Counted from the first letter of the stretch, positions 53,131-62,531 are shown. The stretch: DNA of 64,000 nt from Bacteroidota bacterium (GCA_021777835.1 JAJYDC010000001.1:62001-126000); one strand, 5' to 3'. The notes: generated by a model from the sequence alone, not told the origin. Numbers and translations: made by a program.

Positions 53131-54315
53131 TCAATAAACTATCGGGTGGTATGCTAAACTTGATCCAACCCAGGATTTGTCCTTGTTATGATCTACGCCC
53201 ATCATTTTACCTTTGCTTAACCTTACTAAGTTATTAACCAATATCGGGATATCCTGCCAAACGAACATCATTCGTATCTCTGCTTTAGAAAAGCCGTCAG
53301 GTGTTTTTATAATCGGTGCATATTCAACTTTAGCTTGAAGTATATAATTTGACCTATCTTTAATTTCATCAAGCAAATCCGGTGTCAAATTCAATTCAAC
53401 TCCATGACCTGCAAATGAGTAAAGCGGCTTTAATATAAAATTCTCTAAATCTACTGGGTATTCATCTAACTCATTCAAGAAATAGGTCTCCGGAACAAAT
53501 TCACCGGAAAGGTAGGGAAGTGAATGTTTGCTGATTCTATAAAACCAATTCGGATGACCGACCCACTCTACCTCCAGGTCTGATTGATAATTAAAACTAA
53601 ATTCAGTCTTCTTCCTTTTAAGCTCATCTAAAATAACTCTATTGTATATCCTTTTAATCGGGATTTCACGTTTGCCCGATTTATAAAATAGTTGATTCTT
53701 CTTTTGTATGACTTTTGATATACAAACTGAATTAACTCCCAACAATTTTTCAGTTGCAGCAAAATCAATTCGGGTCTTTTGTTTCTCAGGTTCTATATCA
53801 AGTAGTATTACATTTTCAGGGTCACAGTCACGCACAATTGTATCTTTAAGGATTGTAACATATGATTCTCTATCAATATCATTAAAATAAGGAGAATAAT
53901 TCTTTGGAATCTTTGAATGTTTTCTTGTTATTTTATCCAAATAGTATTGAAATCCATAAAGCGTAGGAAATCCTTGAAGTTCAATTAGCATTGGCAGCAG
54001 TTTTCCGTCATCATCCTGTGATATTGCAAAATCCACTTGAAGAAAATTGGGGTGGTCACCTTCGTTTGGTACTCTTAAATTATCCGGAATGGCGGATTGC
54101 GAAATTTCTAGAAAGTCAGGAGACATTACTTGATTTACAATTTCATGAGAGTAATTAATTAAATCAATAGTTAATGACTCTGTAAGGAATATAGGTGTTT
54201 CGGCTATCCTGAAATCAGCCGGATATTTTAAAGCTGAGTTTATATCGTCTATAAACGATTTGTAATTCTCTTCATTAAACTCTGAATTGAATTTGTCTCT
54301 TAATTTCGTATTCAT
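53131..54315 (-). CDS. ATP-grasp-like ligase, second of the operon
   Basis: 394 residues, no export signal. The C-terminal third has ATP-grasp features: FILKPLYSFAGHGVEL (phosphate-binding lysine and glycine-rich loop), YILQAKVEYAPII, and a strand pair KAEIRMMFVW before NNLVRLSKGKMMGV. The order resembles circularly permuted ATP-grasp enzymes such as the glutathionylspermidine synthase/COG2308 group, but I assign only the fold. The N-terminal half contains FLQVDFAISQDDDGKLLPMLIELQGFP, which may supply metal-binding acids. It probably forms an amide bond on a product of its neighbours. It follows the amidotransferase by 29 nt. Confidence 0.6.
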   Translation of the reverse strand: MNTKLRDKFNSEFNEENYKSFIDDINSALKYPADFRIAETPIFLTESLTIDLINYSHEIVNQVMSPDFLEISQSAIPDNLRVPNEGDHPNFLQVDFAISQDDDGKLLPMLIELQGFPTLYGFQYYLDKITRKHSKIPKNYSPYFNDIDRESYVTILKDTIVRDCDPENVILLDIEPEKQKTRIDFAATEKLLGVNSVCISKVIQKKNQLFYKSGKREIPIKRIYNRVILDELKRKKTEFSFNYQSDLEVEWVGHPNWFYRISKHSLPYLSGEFVPETYFLNELDEYPVDLENFILKPLYSFAGHGVELNLTPDLLDEIKDRSNYILQAKVEYAPIIKTPDGFSKAEIRMMFVWQDIPILVNNLVRLSKGKMMGVDHNKDKSWVGSSLAYHPIVY

Positions 54316-54344
54316 TTTCTCTCGTAATTTTTTATTTGTTTGAT

Positions 54345-55172
54345 CTATGAACTTAGCGCCTTTATAGCTAACTCTAAAAATGTAGGCAGCACTGTTCTTC
54401 TTGTTAGTTTTAACTTATCCGGGTCTTCAAGATAAGAAAGCATTTCAGCATATTTATCAACTCCGTATTTCTCGGAAACATATTTCTTGCGCTCTTCTTG
54501 ATCTAAATGATAAACCATACTGGTTGGATCTGCTTCCGGATGAAATTGGGTGCCAGCAATTTCATCAGAAATCCTAACCGCCATTATAGCGCTTGCATGC
54601 TTCTTCTCTTTATCTTCAAGTTCTAACGCCAGTATTTTACCTCCAAGTTCGTCCAATACTCTCTGATTCTTTTCAATAACTTCGAATTGCCTAAAATCAG
54701 CCGCGTAAAATGGATCCGGCAAATTACTCAATATAGGGTCTCTTTTCCCGTCTTCAGTCCTTCGAAAGGGATGTACCCCAAATGATTTCTCATATCGCTC
54801 TTTTACTTCTGCAAATTTAAAATATCTTGCCATCATTTGAAACGAATGACATATAAAGAAAATATACTTTTTTTTCTCTTTTTCTCTTTGATTATTATTC
54901 CAGATTTTATCTACTATTGAAAAGTAATCATGTTCCCACTTTTGATCAACACCGGCAAAAGGACTACCTGGTCCGCCTGATGAAATAAATATATCATAAC
55001 TCATATCAGGAACTTCATTCTTATATCTGGTATCAAATATATCGTAACTAACATTTGTTGAACTTATATCCTTATTTGACTCTGTAATAATGTCCTTTAT
55101 ACATCTGATTCCTTCATTAATTTCATTGTTATAAAGGTCAATAACTGCAACTTTAATTTCCTTTTTTCTCAT
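54345..55172 (-). CDS. Class I glutamine amidotransferase
   Basis: 275 residues. Triad residues C108 (FFICHSFQMM), H211 and E213 (GTQFHPEADP), with oxyanion-side GGPGSP at 66-71. These fit the GATase1 fold. The nucleophile elbow ICHSFQ departs from the usual GxCxGxQ. It either releases ammonia from glutamine for a neighbouring ligase or hydrolyses a gamma-glutamyl amide, as PuuD-like members do. It lies 10 nt after the GCS2 gene and 29 nt before the second ATP-grasp gene, so a shared pathway is very likely. Confidence 0.88.
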   Translation of the reverse strand: MRKKEIKVAVIDLYNNEINEGIRCIKDIITESNKDISSTNVSYDIFDTRYKNEVPDMSYDIFISSGGPGSPFAGVDQKWEHDYFSIVDKIWNNNQREKEKKKYIFFICHSFQMMARYFKFAEVKERYEKSFGVHPFRRTEDGKRDPILSNLPDPFYAADFRQFEVIEKNQRVLDELGGKILALELEDKEKKHASAIMAVRISDEIAGTQFHPEADPTSMVYHLDQEERKKYVSEKYGVDKYAEMLSYLEDPDKLKLTRRTVLPTFLELAIKALSS

Positions 55173-55182
55173 ATTGCTCTAA

Positions 55183-56295
55183 TCAAATATTCAATCCAAG
55201 TTTTGTCTCTTTAATTATATAATCAACCACCTTTTTCAAATCACCGGATTCTTCCCAAATCTTTAATTGCCTGTCTGCGCCGGTGCCCATTTCCATAATA
55301 TTGTTAATGTAGTTTATTTCCTTACGTGAATCTAATTCATCAACTACATCATCGACAAACTCAATTAACTCTTGTGCCAAAATAGAGTAATCAACTTCTT
55401 CCTGCTTCCCGAAGTCTATTAGTTTACCGCTTATCCCGTAACGGGCTGCGCGCCATTTATTTTCTGATATTAGAAGTCTGCGGTATAGTCTGAAACCAAG
55501 ATTTTGCTTTAGAAGTTTATAAAGTTTAGCCACAACAGCCTGGCACAGTGCTGCCAATGCTATTGTCTCATCTATGCGCATAGGAATATCGCAAATTCTA
55601 AACTCTAAAGTATCGTAAAATGGATGAACCCTTATGTCCCACCATACTTTCTTTGCGTTATCTATGCAATTGGTCTTAACCAGAAGGTTAATGTAATTAT
55701 CGTACTCTGCAACACTTCCAAAATGATCTGGAATGCCGGTACGCGGAAACCTGTCAAATACTTTGCTTCTATAAGATTTAAAACCTGTGTTTCTTCCTAA
55801 CCAAAAAGGGGAGTTGGTTGATAGGGCAAAAATATGAGGAAGAAAATATCTGGCAGCATTCATAATGTGAATTGCTGTTTCTCTATTATCTACTCCTATA
55901 TGTACATGAAGTCCGAATATTAAGTTTGCCCTTGCTACTTGCTGCATGTCCGTTACAATTTCTTTATATCGCGGATGTTCCGTTATCTTTTGATCATGCC
56001 AATGAGAAAAAGGATGTGTCCCCGAAGCACCAATTTCAAGGTTATTTTTTATTGCTAGTCTTGTAAGGTTTGTTCTTAACTCGGTTACCTCATCTCTTGC
56101 TGCTTGAATATTTCCGCAGATACCGGTGCCCATTTCTACTACTGACTGATGCATTTCTGCTCTTGCGTTTTCGGATAAGGTCGATTTACCGTCTTCTAAT
56201 ATTTGCTGAATATGAGATCTTAATTCGCGTGTCTCAGGATCTATGATCTGAAATTCTTCTTCAATGCCAAGTGTAAATAATTTTTTCTTTTCCAT
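55183..56295 (-). CDS. Carboxylate-amine ligase, GCS2/YbdK family (COG2170)
   Basis: 370 residues. The family's opening TLGIEEEFQIID (metal-binding glutamates 12-14) is present. Further motifs are MHQSVVEMGTGIC, GASGTHPFSHW, ANLIFGLHVHIGV, the histidine/aspartate-rich WWDIRVHPFYDTLEFRICD and ENKWRAARYG. It is a glutamine-synthetase-fold enzyme that joins a carboxylate, classically glutamate's gamma-carboxyl, to an amine using ATP; E. coli YbdK has weak gamma-glutamylcysteine ligase activity. The ATG overlaps the stop of the ATP-grasp gene by one base (TAATG), so the two are coupled. No glutathione synthetase of the usual kind is adjacent. Confidence 0.92.
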   Translation of the reverse strand: MEKKKLFTLGIEEEFQIIDPETRELRSHIQQILEDGKSTLSENARAEMHQSVVEMGTGICGNIQAARDEVTELRTNLTRLAIKNNLEIGASGTHPFSHWHDQKITEHPRYKEIVTDMQQVARANLIFGLHVHIGVDNRETAIHIMNAARYFLPHIFALSTNSPFWLGRNTGFKSYRSKVFDRFPRTGIPDHFGSVAEYDNYINLLVKTNCIDNAKKVWWDIRVHPFYDTLEFRICDIPMRIDETIALAALCQAVVAKLYKLLKQNLGFRLYRRLLISENKWRAARYGISGKLIDFGKQEEVDYSILAQELIEFVDDVVDELDSRKEINYINNIMEMGTGADRQLKIWEESGDLKKVVDYIIKETKLGLNI

Positions 56296-57248
56296 TATAA
56301 ATTTTCATTCTTTACAAATGAATTTACAAATGTTCCCCATGTAAGATTATTTTTTCCCGGAATATGACTCTCTGCTTTGCTGATTGCCATTCGGGTTGAA
56401 GCATTTACTATCCATTCAAAATTGTCTTCGCCTACAGATTTTACATCAGCATCAGGTGCCGGATTACAGAAATCAATTGCATATGGTACTCCGTCTCTAA
56501 CTGCAAATTCTACCGTATTAAAATCATATCCAAGTCCTATGTTTAGCTTTAACACCCCTTCTTTGATTTTCTTTAATAGTTTCTTTTCAACTTCCATTGC
56601 ACCTCTTACGTATCTTAAATGATGCGGCAGCCTTGGATCGTATTGCATGATGTGAACTTCTTTTCTATCAATGCAATAGCATCTGAAATATTCAGTAAAG
56701 ATAATTTCTTCCTGTAGCATCATTACCAGTTGACCGGTTTCACTATATGCCTTAAAAAATTCATCCTCATTATTCAATCTGTAAACGTTCTTCCAACCTC
56801 CGCCTGAAAATGGCTTGAAATAAGCAGGGAAGCCTATGTATGAAAATATTCCTTCCCAATCTAAGGGATATGAAAGATTCCTGAATGAATTTGAAGTTGT
56901 ATCAGGTGGATGCTGATTTGATGGGAGTAAAACAGTCTTTGGCACTTTTACTTTTAGCTTTGTTGCTAATGCATTATTAAAAAACTTTTCATCGGCACTC
57001 CACCAGAAAGGATTATTAATTACTGCAGTTCCGTTTAGCGCTGCATTCTTTAAATAGCTTCTGTAAAATGGTACATCTTGAGATATCCTATCAATAATTA
57101 CATCATATTCACAAGGCTCTCCTTGTATCACTTTATTGATTTTTACTATTTCTGCAATGATATCATTTCTTTTATGTGAATTAATTCTATCAACGAATGC
57201 TTGTGGAAAAGTATTTTCCTGACCGAACAGAATGCCAATCTTTTTCAT
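56295..57248 (-). CDS. RimK-like ATP-grasp ligase, first of the operon
   Basis: 317 residues. N-terminal Rossmann-like segment (KKIGILFGQENTFPQAFV), then a central ATP-grasp core: FPAYFKPFSGGGWKNVYRL (lysine and glycine loop), QLVMMLQEEIIFTEYFR (adenine and hinge side), and the metal site YDFNTVEFAVRDGVPYAIDF followed by NPAPDAD. This is the layout of RimK/glutathione-synthetase-type ligases, which activate a carboxylate as an acyl phosphate for attack by an amine. It starts 66 nt after the esterase and is coupled to the GCS2 gene by a one-base overlap. Confidence 0.88.
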   Translation of the reverse strand: MKKIGILFGQENTFPQAFVDRINSHKRNDIIAEIVKINKVIQGEPCEYDVIIDRISQDVPFYRSYLKNAALNGTAVINNPFWWSADEKFFNNALATKLKVKVPKTVLLPSNQHPPDTTSNSFRNLSYPLDWEGIFSYIGFPAYFKPFSGGGWKNVYRLNNEDEFFKAYSETGQLVMMLQEEIIFTEYFRCYCIDRKEVHIMQYDPRLPHHLRYVRGAMEVEKKLLKKIKEGVLKLNIGLGYDFNTVEFAVRDGVPYAIDFCNPAPDADVKSVGEDNFEWIVNASTRMAISKAESHIPGKNNLTWGTFVNSFVKNENL

Positions 57249-57314
57249 GTAAAACTCGTAAATATTTAATTATGTCTGTATGGAGGACAAAATTATGACC
57301 AAAAATAGAGCGCA

Positions 57315-58037
57315 TTATTCATGAATTTTTTCAATATAATCTGAGAACATTTCTCGCCACCATTGCCAATCATGCCCAGCACCGGCACGTATGTCTAACC
57401 AATGGTTTATTCCTTTTTGATTTAGAATATTTGAAAGCCTTTTGTTTTCATCCAAACACATGTCCCATTCACCGGTGCCAAGTATTATACCCATTTCACG
57501 AATTCTATCGAGAAACCATTTATCTTCTAAATTAGGTAAATAATCGGGTGGATTATTGAAATAGCAGTTATCATCATAATAACCTGAAATAAATTGCTTT
57601 ATGTCGAAGCAGCCTCCCATGCTAAAAAGATATCCTATTTTTCCGGGATTACGAAATGCTATATTGGCAGCATGGTAACCGCCTAAACTGCATCCCGCAA
57701 GTCCTACCTTCTCTCGCCCTGTCTCATGCTTTGCAAATTCTATTACGTCATATAATATTACATGCTCATAACCCATGTGCGATTTTACTCTATCTGCCGG
57801 GTGAATCGAATAATTGTACCAGCTTTCAGAATCAATGCTGTCAGGACAGTAAATCTTAATTTTTCCTTCATTAATCAGTCTTTCCGCAGCCCCAATCATT
57901 CCAAAGTCTTTATTCTCATGGAAATTTCCTTTGGATGTCGGAAACAAAATAACAGGATATCCATCGTGCCCAAAAACAAGCATTTCAAATTCACGCTCGT
58001 AATACTGCGAGTGCCATTTATGATATTCTTCTTTCAC
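57315..58037 (-). CDS. Alpha/beta-hydrolase esterase (COG4947-like), first gene of the operon
   Basis: 240 residues, cytosolic. Nucleophile S117 in GLAGCSLGGYHAAN, D192 in GTGEWDMCLDEN and H222 in GAGHDWQWWREMF form a clean triad. FPTSKGNFHENKDFG and the CPDSIDSESWYN segment are typical of the COG4947 esterases related to feruloyl esterase D. In this context it may cleave an ester or thioester of the operon's product, or proof-read it (inference). It is the promoter-proximal gene, divergent from mutS. Confidence 0.85.
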   Translation of the reverse strand: MKEEYHKWHSQYYEREFEMLVFGHDGYPVILFPTSKGNFHENKDFGMIGAAERLINEGKIKIYCPDSIDSESWYNYSIHPADRVKSHMGYEHVILYDVIEFAKHETGREKVGLAGCSLGGYHAANIAFRNPGKIGYLFSMGGCFDIKQFISGYYDDNCYFNNPPDYLPNLEDKWFLDRIREMGIILGTGEWDMCLDENKRLSNILNQKGINHWLDIRAGAGHDWQWWREMFSDYIEKIHE

Positions 58038-58102
58038 TTTTGCAACTCAATTAGTTATTAAATTGAACTAAATATAGCCGGCTTAATGCGGGTTCTCAAA
58101 TG

Positions 58103-58133
58103 CAAATATAAAAAATTAAATACTCTTTACAAG
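58103..58133 (-). promoter_or_regulatory. Bacteroidota-type promoter of the amidoligase operon
   Basis: On the minus strand TTG (58130-58132) is followed, after 19 nt, by TATATTTG (58103-58110). This fits the -33 TTTG / -7 TAnnTTTG pattern of the primary sigma factor of this phylum. The expected start near 58096 leaves a leader of about 60 nt before the esterase ATG. Confidence 0.6.
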
Positions 58134-58246
58134 TTGCTCGAATTTCCTTATAATTTTCTTTTGTAATTGATTATCTCATTATTTTAATTCCTCAAATTGA
58201 TATTCTTTTCATAATAAGGTATTTTTAATACCTTAAATTGGATTAT

Positions 58247-60865
58247 ATGCAACAAACCCCTTTAATGTCGCAATACGGTAAGATTAAAGCCGCACATCCG
58301 GATACAGTTTTACTATTTAGGATGGGTGATTTTTTCGAGACTTTTGACGATGATGCTAAAATTGCTTCAAAAGTGTTGGGAATTACTTTAACTAAAAGAG
58401 CTAACGGCGCTGCTGAAGACGTTCCGCTAGCCGGCTTTCCGCACCATGCTCTCGATGTTTACCTTCCAAAATTGGTTAGAGCTGGATACCGTGTCGCTGT
58501 CTGTGAACAAATGGAAAATCCCAAGTTTGCTAAAGGAATCGTCAAACGTGAGGTGATAGAAATTATTACTCCTGGCGTTGCTTTTTCGGATAAGCTCCTT
58601 GATCATAAAAAGAATAATTATTTATTAAGTATTTATGTTAAAGATAATATTGCAGGTATCTCTTTCTGCGATATCTCTACTGGCGAATTTTATTCATTTG
58701 AAATTCCTGCAGATAATATTAGTCAGCAGATAGAATCGATTTCTCCTTCAGAAATATTAATCCAGAAAAAAGATAAAGACTGGCTATCGCAAAAAATTCA
58801 AAAGATAAATCCCTCAATTAGAATTACTAAAGTCGACGATTGGATATTTAATTACGAATATGCAAAAGAATTGCTTGTAATGCAGTTTAAGACTGTTAAC
58901 CTTAAAGGCTTTGGTATTGATAACTTATTTTCGGGCATTACCGCCGCTGGTGCCGTCTTGAGTTATTTGCAGGAAACTCAAAAACAAAATCTTTCACACC
59001 TAAATAAAATTTCCGAATATAATCCGTCTGATTATATGTCGCTTGATTATTCAACTAAAAGAAATTTAGAAATCACTTTCTCTATGAACGACGGCGCAAG
59101 GGAAGGCTCTCTTATTTCTTTCCTTGATAAAACAGAAACGGCTATGGGCGGCAGATTACTTAAGAAATGGGTCTCTACTCCGCTTAGACGATTGGACCAG
59201 ATTCAGAAAAGACAAAGCAGCGTTGAAGAGCTTTTTAATAATAAGTCATTAAGAAAAACTCTCTTAAATGAACTTAAAGAAATTGGCGACCTCGAAAGGT
59301 TGATCTCAAAAATCTGCACCGGAAGGGCAAACCCCCGTGAAGTTGTTGCTTTGAAGTTTTCTTTAATGAAGCTTCCTCTTATAAAAGATAAATTATCTCA
59401 AGTATCGGTCAATACCTTATTGAGCATAAAAGACAATATTTCTCCTTTAGAAAATCTTGTTAATAAAATTCATAATTCAATAGTTGATTCTCCTCCTCTT
59501 AGCCTTAATGACGGCGGCGTTATTAAAAATGGCTTTAGTGCGGAACTTGATGAACTTAGAAACATCTCTCTCCACGGAAAAGATTGGATTGCTAATCTTC
59601 AGAAAACAGAACGGGAAAGAAGCGGTATATCTTCCCTTAAAGTTAGCTATAATAAAGTCTTCGGCTATTATATTGAAATTAGTCACGCGAATAAAGAAAA
59701 AGTTCCTTCTGATTATCTCCGCAAACAGACTTTGGTTAATTCAGAAAGATATATTACCCCTGATCTTAAAGACTATGAAGACAAAATTCTTAATGCTGAG
59801 GAAAAAATATACGAGCTTGAATCACAGTTGTTTAATGAAATAAGATTACTTATTGCCCACGAGGCAGAAGCAATTCAACAAAATGCGAAAATGATAGCCA
59901 TGCTCGATTGCTTCTTGTCCTTTGCTGAATGTGCAGAGGATTATAATTACATTAAGCCAATTCTTAGCGAAGATAATGAAATTGAAATTGTCGATGGAAG
60001 ACATCCGGTAGTTGAAAGAATTCTTTCCCCGGGCGAAAGATATACTTCTAACAATTGCTCACTTGATGGTGAAAAAAATCAAATTATAATTCTCACTGGT
60101 CCTAATATGGCAGGGAAGTCTGTCTATCTTAGACAAATAGGACTAATAGTCTTGCTCGCTCAAATAGGATCTTTCGTACCGGCAAAAAGCGCTAAGATTG
60201 GATTAGTCGATCGAATATTTACTAGAGTCGGCGCTAGCGATAATATCTCCGCAGGCGAAAGTACTTTCCTGGTCGAGATGCAGGAAGCTGCTAATATCCT
60301 AAACAATGCTACGTCCAAAAGTTTAATTTTACTCGATGAAATAGGAAGAGGGACCAGCACCTTTGACGGGATCTCAATTGCCTGGGCTATTACTGAATAC
60401 CTTCACGAAAACCCCGATGTGCGCGCTAAGACTTTGTTTGCTACTCATTATCACGAACTGAACGAAATGGCTGAAATTTTCCCAAGGGTTAAAAATTATA
60501 AAGTTGAAGTTAGAGAACTTGATGATAAGGTGATATTCCTCCATAGAGTCTCTCAAGGTGGCGCTGATCATAGCTACGGCATCCAGGTAGCTCAAATGGC
60601 AGGTCTCCCGCAATTTGTAACTAATCGCGCAAAAGAAATCCTGCAGAATCTTGAAAGTAAAGAATTAACCCCTTATGAAATCAAAAAGGAAAAACTTAAA
60701 AAAATTAAAGATGAAAATGATTCTCAAATTAGTATGTTCGAGTTTAGAGATGACAAGATTAGAAAAGAAATTGATGATATTCAGCTAAATAATATTACAC
60801 CTATTGATGCACTTAATATGCTGAACGATCTTAAGAAAAGGGTAAAAGATGATGCCAAAACATAG
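58247..60865 (+). CDS. mutS: DNA mismatch repair protein MutS
   Basis: About 872 residues. Mismatch-binding GDFFETF (Phe-x-Glu) near residue 32; connector and lever domains; clamp segment; ATPase with Walker A GPNMAGKSVYLRQ, then the ST motif SAGESTFLVEMQE, Walker B LILLDEIGRGTSTFDG and ATHYHELNEMAE; the C-terminal helix-turn-helix and a short tail follow. The frame also opens at a TTG (58238), but the ATG at 58247 gives MQQTPLMSQYGKIK, the usual MutS beginning, and neither has a strong ribosome site. The 3' end overlaps the next gene by 17 nt. Confidence 0.97.
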   Translation: MQQTPLMSQYGKIKAAHPDTVLLFRMGDFFETFDDDAKIASKVLGITLTKRANGAAEDVPLAGFPHHALDVYLPKLVRAGYRVAVCEQMENPKFAKGIVKREVIEIITPGVAFSDKLLDHKKNNYLLSIYVKDNIAGISFCDISTGEFYSFEIPADNISQQIESISPSEILIQKKDKDWLSQKIQKINPSIRITKVDDWIFNYEYAKELLVMQFKTVNLKGFGIDNLFSGITAAGAVLSYLQETQKQNLSHLNKISEYNPSDYMSLDYSTKRNLEITFSMNDGAREGSLISFLDKTETAMGGRLLKKWVSTPLRRLDQIQKRQSSVEELFNNKSLRKTLLNELKEIGDLERLISKICTGRANPREVVALKFSLMKLPLIKDKLSQVSVNTLLSIKDNISPLENLVNKIHNSIVDSPPLSLNDGGVIKNGFSAELDELRNISLHGKDWIANLQKTERERSGISSLKVSYNKVFGYYIEISHANKEKVPSDYLRKQTLVNSERYITPDLKDYEDKILNAEEKIYELESQLFNEIRLLIAHEAEAIQQNAKMIAMLDCFLSFAECAEDYNYIKPILSEDNEIEIVDGRHPVVERILSPGERYTSNNCSLDGEKNQIIILTGPNMAGKSVYLRQIGLIVLLAQIGSFVPAKSAKIGLVDRIFTRVGASDNISAGESTFLVEMQEAANILNNATSKSLILLDEIGRGTSTFDGISIAWAITEYLHENPDVRAKTLFATHYHELNEMAEIFPRVKNYKVEVRELDDKVIFLHRVSQGGADHSYGIQVAQMAGLPQFVTNRAKEILQNLESKELTPYEIKKEKLKKIKDENDSQISMFEFRDDKIRKEIDDIQLNNITPIDALNMLNDLKKRVKDDAKT

Positions 60866-61502
60866 TACTGCCGTTAAGTATAGAGTAATTGAACATTCCT
60901 TATTCATTTTTTTGTTTTTACTCCAATTTAGCTTCAACTCATGCGGTAAAAAGTATTCTCCTGAACAACTAGCTTATATCAACGGTATTGAAAAATTAAG
61001 GAAGGAAAAGGATAATGATATGAAAAATGATCCCGATTCTCCTTTCCAGCGCGATAAGAATGTTCCGTTTCATAATCTTAATTATTTTCCGGTTGACCCC
61101 AATTATGTTTTCCATAGTAAACTATATTTATACAAAAACCAGGATACAGTAAGTATTTTCGGTACAAAAGGAGAAGAAAGAAAAATTGTTAGGTATGGAT
61201 ATGTTACTTTTAATCTGAATAATACAAGTTATAAATTAAACGTTTATAAAGGTATATCAAGCAGCGGATCAATTTATTATACAATATGGTTTACTGATAA
61301 AACAACAAATGTCGAAACCTATGGCGTAGGGCGCTATCTTGATTTTGATTTGAGCCCTGATACAAATTATATTTATACAATAGATTTTAATATGGCTTAC
61401 AATCCCTACTGCGCATACACCCCGATGTATTCCTGCGCTATCCCTCGGAAAGAGGATCATATTGATGCGGCAATTGAAGCCGGAGAAAAGAAATTTCATT
61501 AA
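60849..61502 (+). CDS. DUF1684 lipoprotein
   Basis: 217 residues. An N-terminal hydrophobic stretch (FIFLFLLQFSF) ends in a lipobox-like FNSC with C32, so it is probably a lipoprotein. The remainder matches the DUF1684 pattern: FHNLNYFPVDPNYVF, GTKGEERKIVRYG, FNLNNTSYKLNVYK, YGVGRYLDFDL, DFNMAYNPYCAYTP and CAIPRKEDHIDAAIEAGEK. The family has conserved acidic and Tyr/Asn residues but no known activity. It overlaps mutS by 17 nt and precedes the DAHP synthase gene by 15 nt, so it shares their transcript. Confidence 0.85.
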   Translation: MMPKHSTAVKYRVIEHSLFIFLFLLQFSFNSCGKKYSPEQLAYINGIEKLRKEKDNDMKNDPDSPFQRDKNVPFHNLNYFPVDPNYVFHSKLYLYKNQDTVSIFGTKGEERKIVRYGYVTFNLNNTSYKLNVYKGISSSGSIYYTIWFTDKTTNVETYGVGRYLDFDLSPDTNYIYTIDFNMAYNPYCAYTPMYSCAIPRKEDHIDAAIEAGEKKFH

Positions 61503-61517
61503 ATAGAAGGAGCTAAT

Positions 61518-62531
61518 GTGGTAGTAGTACTCGAAAAAAATGTATCCGATAAACAAATAGAAAATGTAATTAAACACCTTGAAGACTTCGGATTTGCTGT
61601 CCATAAATCAACTGGCGTTGAACAAATTATCCTGGGCGCTATTGGTGTTAAACCTGATTTCGATACACGTAATATAAAAGTCCTTGATGGAGTAGCTGAG
61701 GTTTATCGTATTACCGAGCCCTTTAAGCTTGCAAGTAGAACTTTTAAAAATGACGATACTCTGATTAAAATTAAAGATGTCGTAGTAGGCGGTAATGAAG
61801 TTGTAATGATGGCTGGTCCTTGTTCTGTTGAAAATGAAGATCAAATATTTGCAATTGCAGAGATAGTCGCCAAATCAGGCGCCAAAATATTAAGAGGCGG
61901 GGCATTCAAACCTAGAACTTCTCCTTATTCATTCCAGGGCCTCGGCGAAGAAGGACTAAAACTATTAAGAAAGGCTGCAGATAAATATAACCTCTTGGTT
62001 ATAACTGAAGTAATGGAATCTGCCCAAATTAAATTGATCGAAGAGTATACAGATATCTTCCAGGTAGGTGCTCGTAATATGCAAAACTTTTCCTTGCTCC
62101 GGGACTTAGGAAAAACATCTACTCCTATAATGCTAAAACGAGGCTTGTCAGCAACTGTAGAAGATTGGCTAATGTCCGCTGAATATATCTTGGCTAATGG
62201 AAATAAAGATGTAATGCTATGTGAAAGAGGTATACGTACATTTGAAACTTTTACCCGCAACACATTTGATCTTTCGGCAATTCCTGTAGTTCATAAAAGA
62301 AGTCATTTACCCGTTATCGCTGATCCATCACATGCTACTGGACTTCGCGACAAGGTATTGCCTATGGCGCGTGCCGCTGTTGCTGCAGGCGCAGATGGTC
62401 TTATGGTGGAAGTTCATAATGATCCAGAAAAAGCCTTGTCTGATGGACCTCAAGCATTATTGCCTGAACAATACACTGATCTTATGAAACAAGTAAAAAT
62501 GATTGCAGAAGTAATCGGTAGAAAAATGTAA
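61518..62531 (+). CDS. aroF: 3-deoxy-7-phosphoheptulonate (DAHP) synthase, type I-beta with N-terminal ferredoxin-like domain
   Basis: 337 residues; first step of aromatic amino-acid synthesis from PEP and erythrose 4-phosphate. N-terminal ferredoxin-like regulatory domain (1-70, MVVVLEKNVSDKQIENVIKH), then the TIM barrel: MAGPCSVE, KPRTSPYSFQGLG, QVGARNMQNF, LKRGLSATVEDW, CERGIRTFE, VIADPSHATG and GLMVEVHNDP. The start is GTG at 61518 with AGAAGGAG five bases upstream; the nearby ATG at 61516 is followed by TAG. The N-terminal domain is the site of feedback inhibition by Tyr or Phe in relatives. The I-beta class naming (aroF or aroG) is uncertain. Confidence 0.95.
   Translation: MVVVLEKNVSDKQIENVIKHLEDFGFAVHKSTGVEQIILGAIGVKPDFDTRNIKVLDGVAEVYRITEPFKLASRTFKNDDTLIKIKDVVVGGNEVVMMAGPCSVENEDQIFAIAEIVAKSGAKILRGGAFKPRTSPYSFQGLGEEGLKLLRKAADKYNLLVITEVMESAQIKLIEEYTDIFQVGARNMQNFSLLRDLGKTSTPIMLKRGLSATVEDWLMSAEYILANGNKDVMLCERGIRTFETFTRNTFDLSAIPVVHKRSHLPVIADPSHATGLRDKVLPMARAAVAAGADGLMVEVHNDPEKALSDGPQALLPEQYTDLMKQVKMIAEVIGRKM

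Noticed and set aside
55183-57248. ATP-grasp plus GCS2 considered as the standard glutathione pathway
   Set aside because: The ATP-grasp is RimK-like without a clear glutathione synthetase signature, and four further genes of other types are coupled to them.
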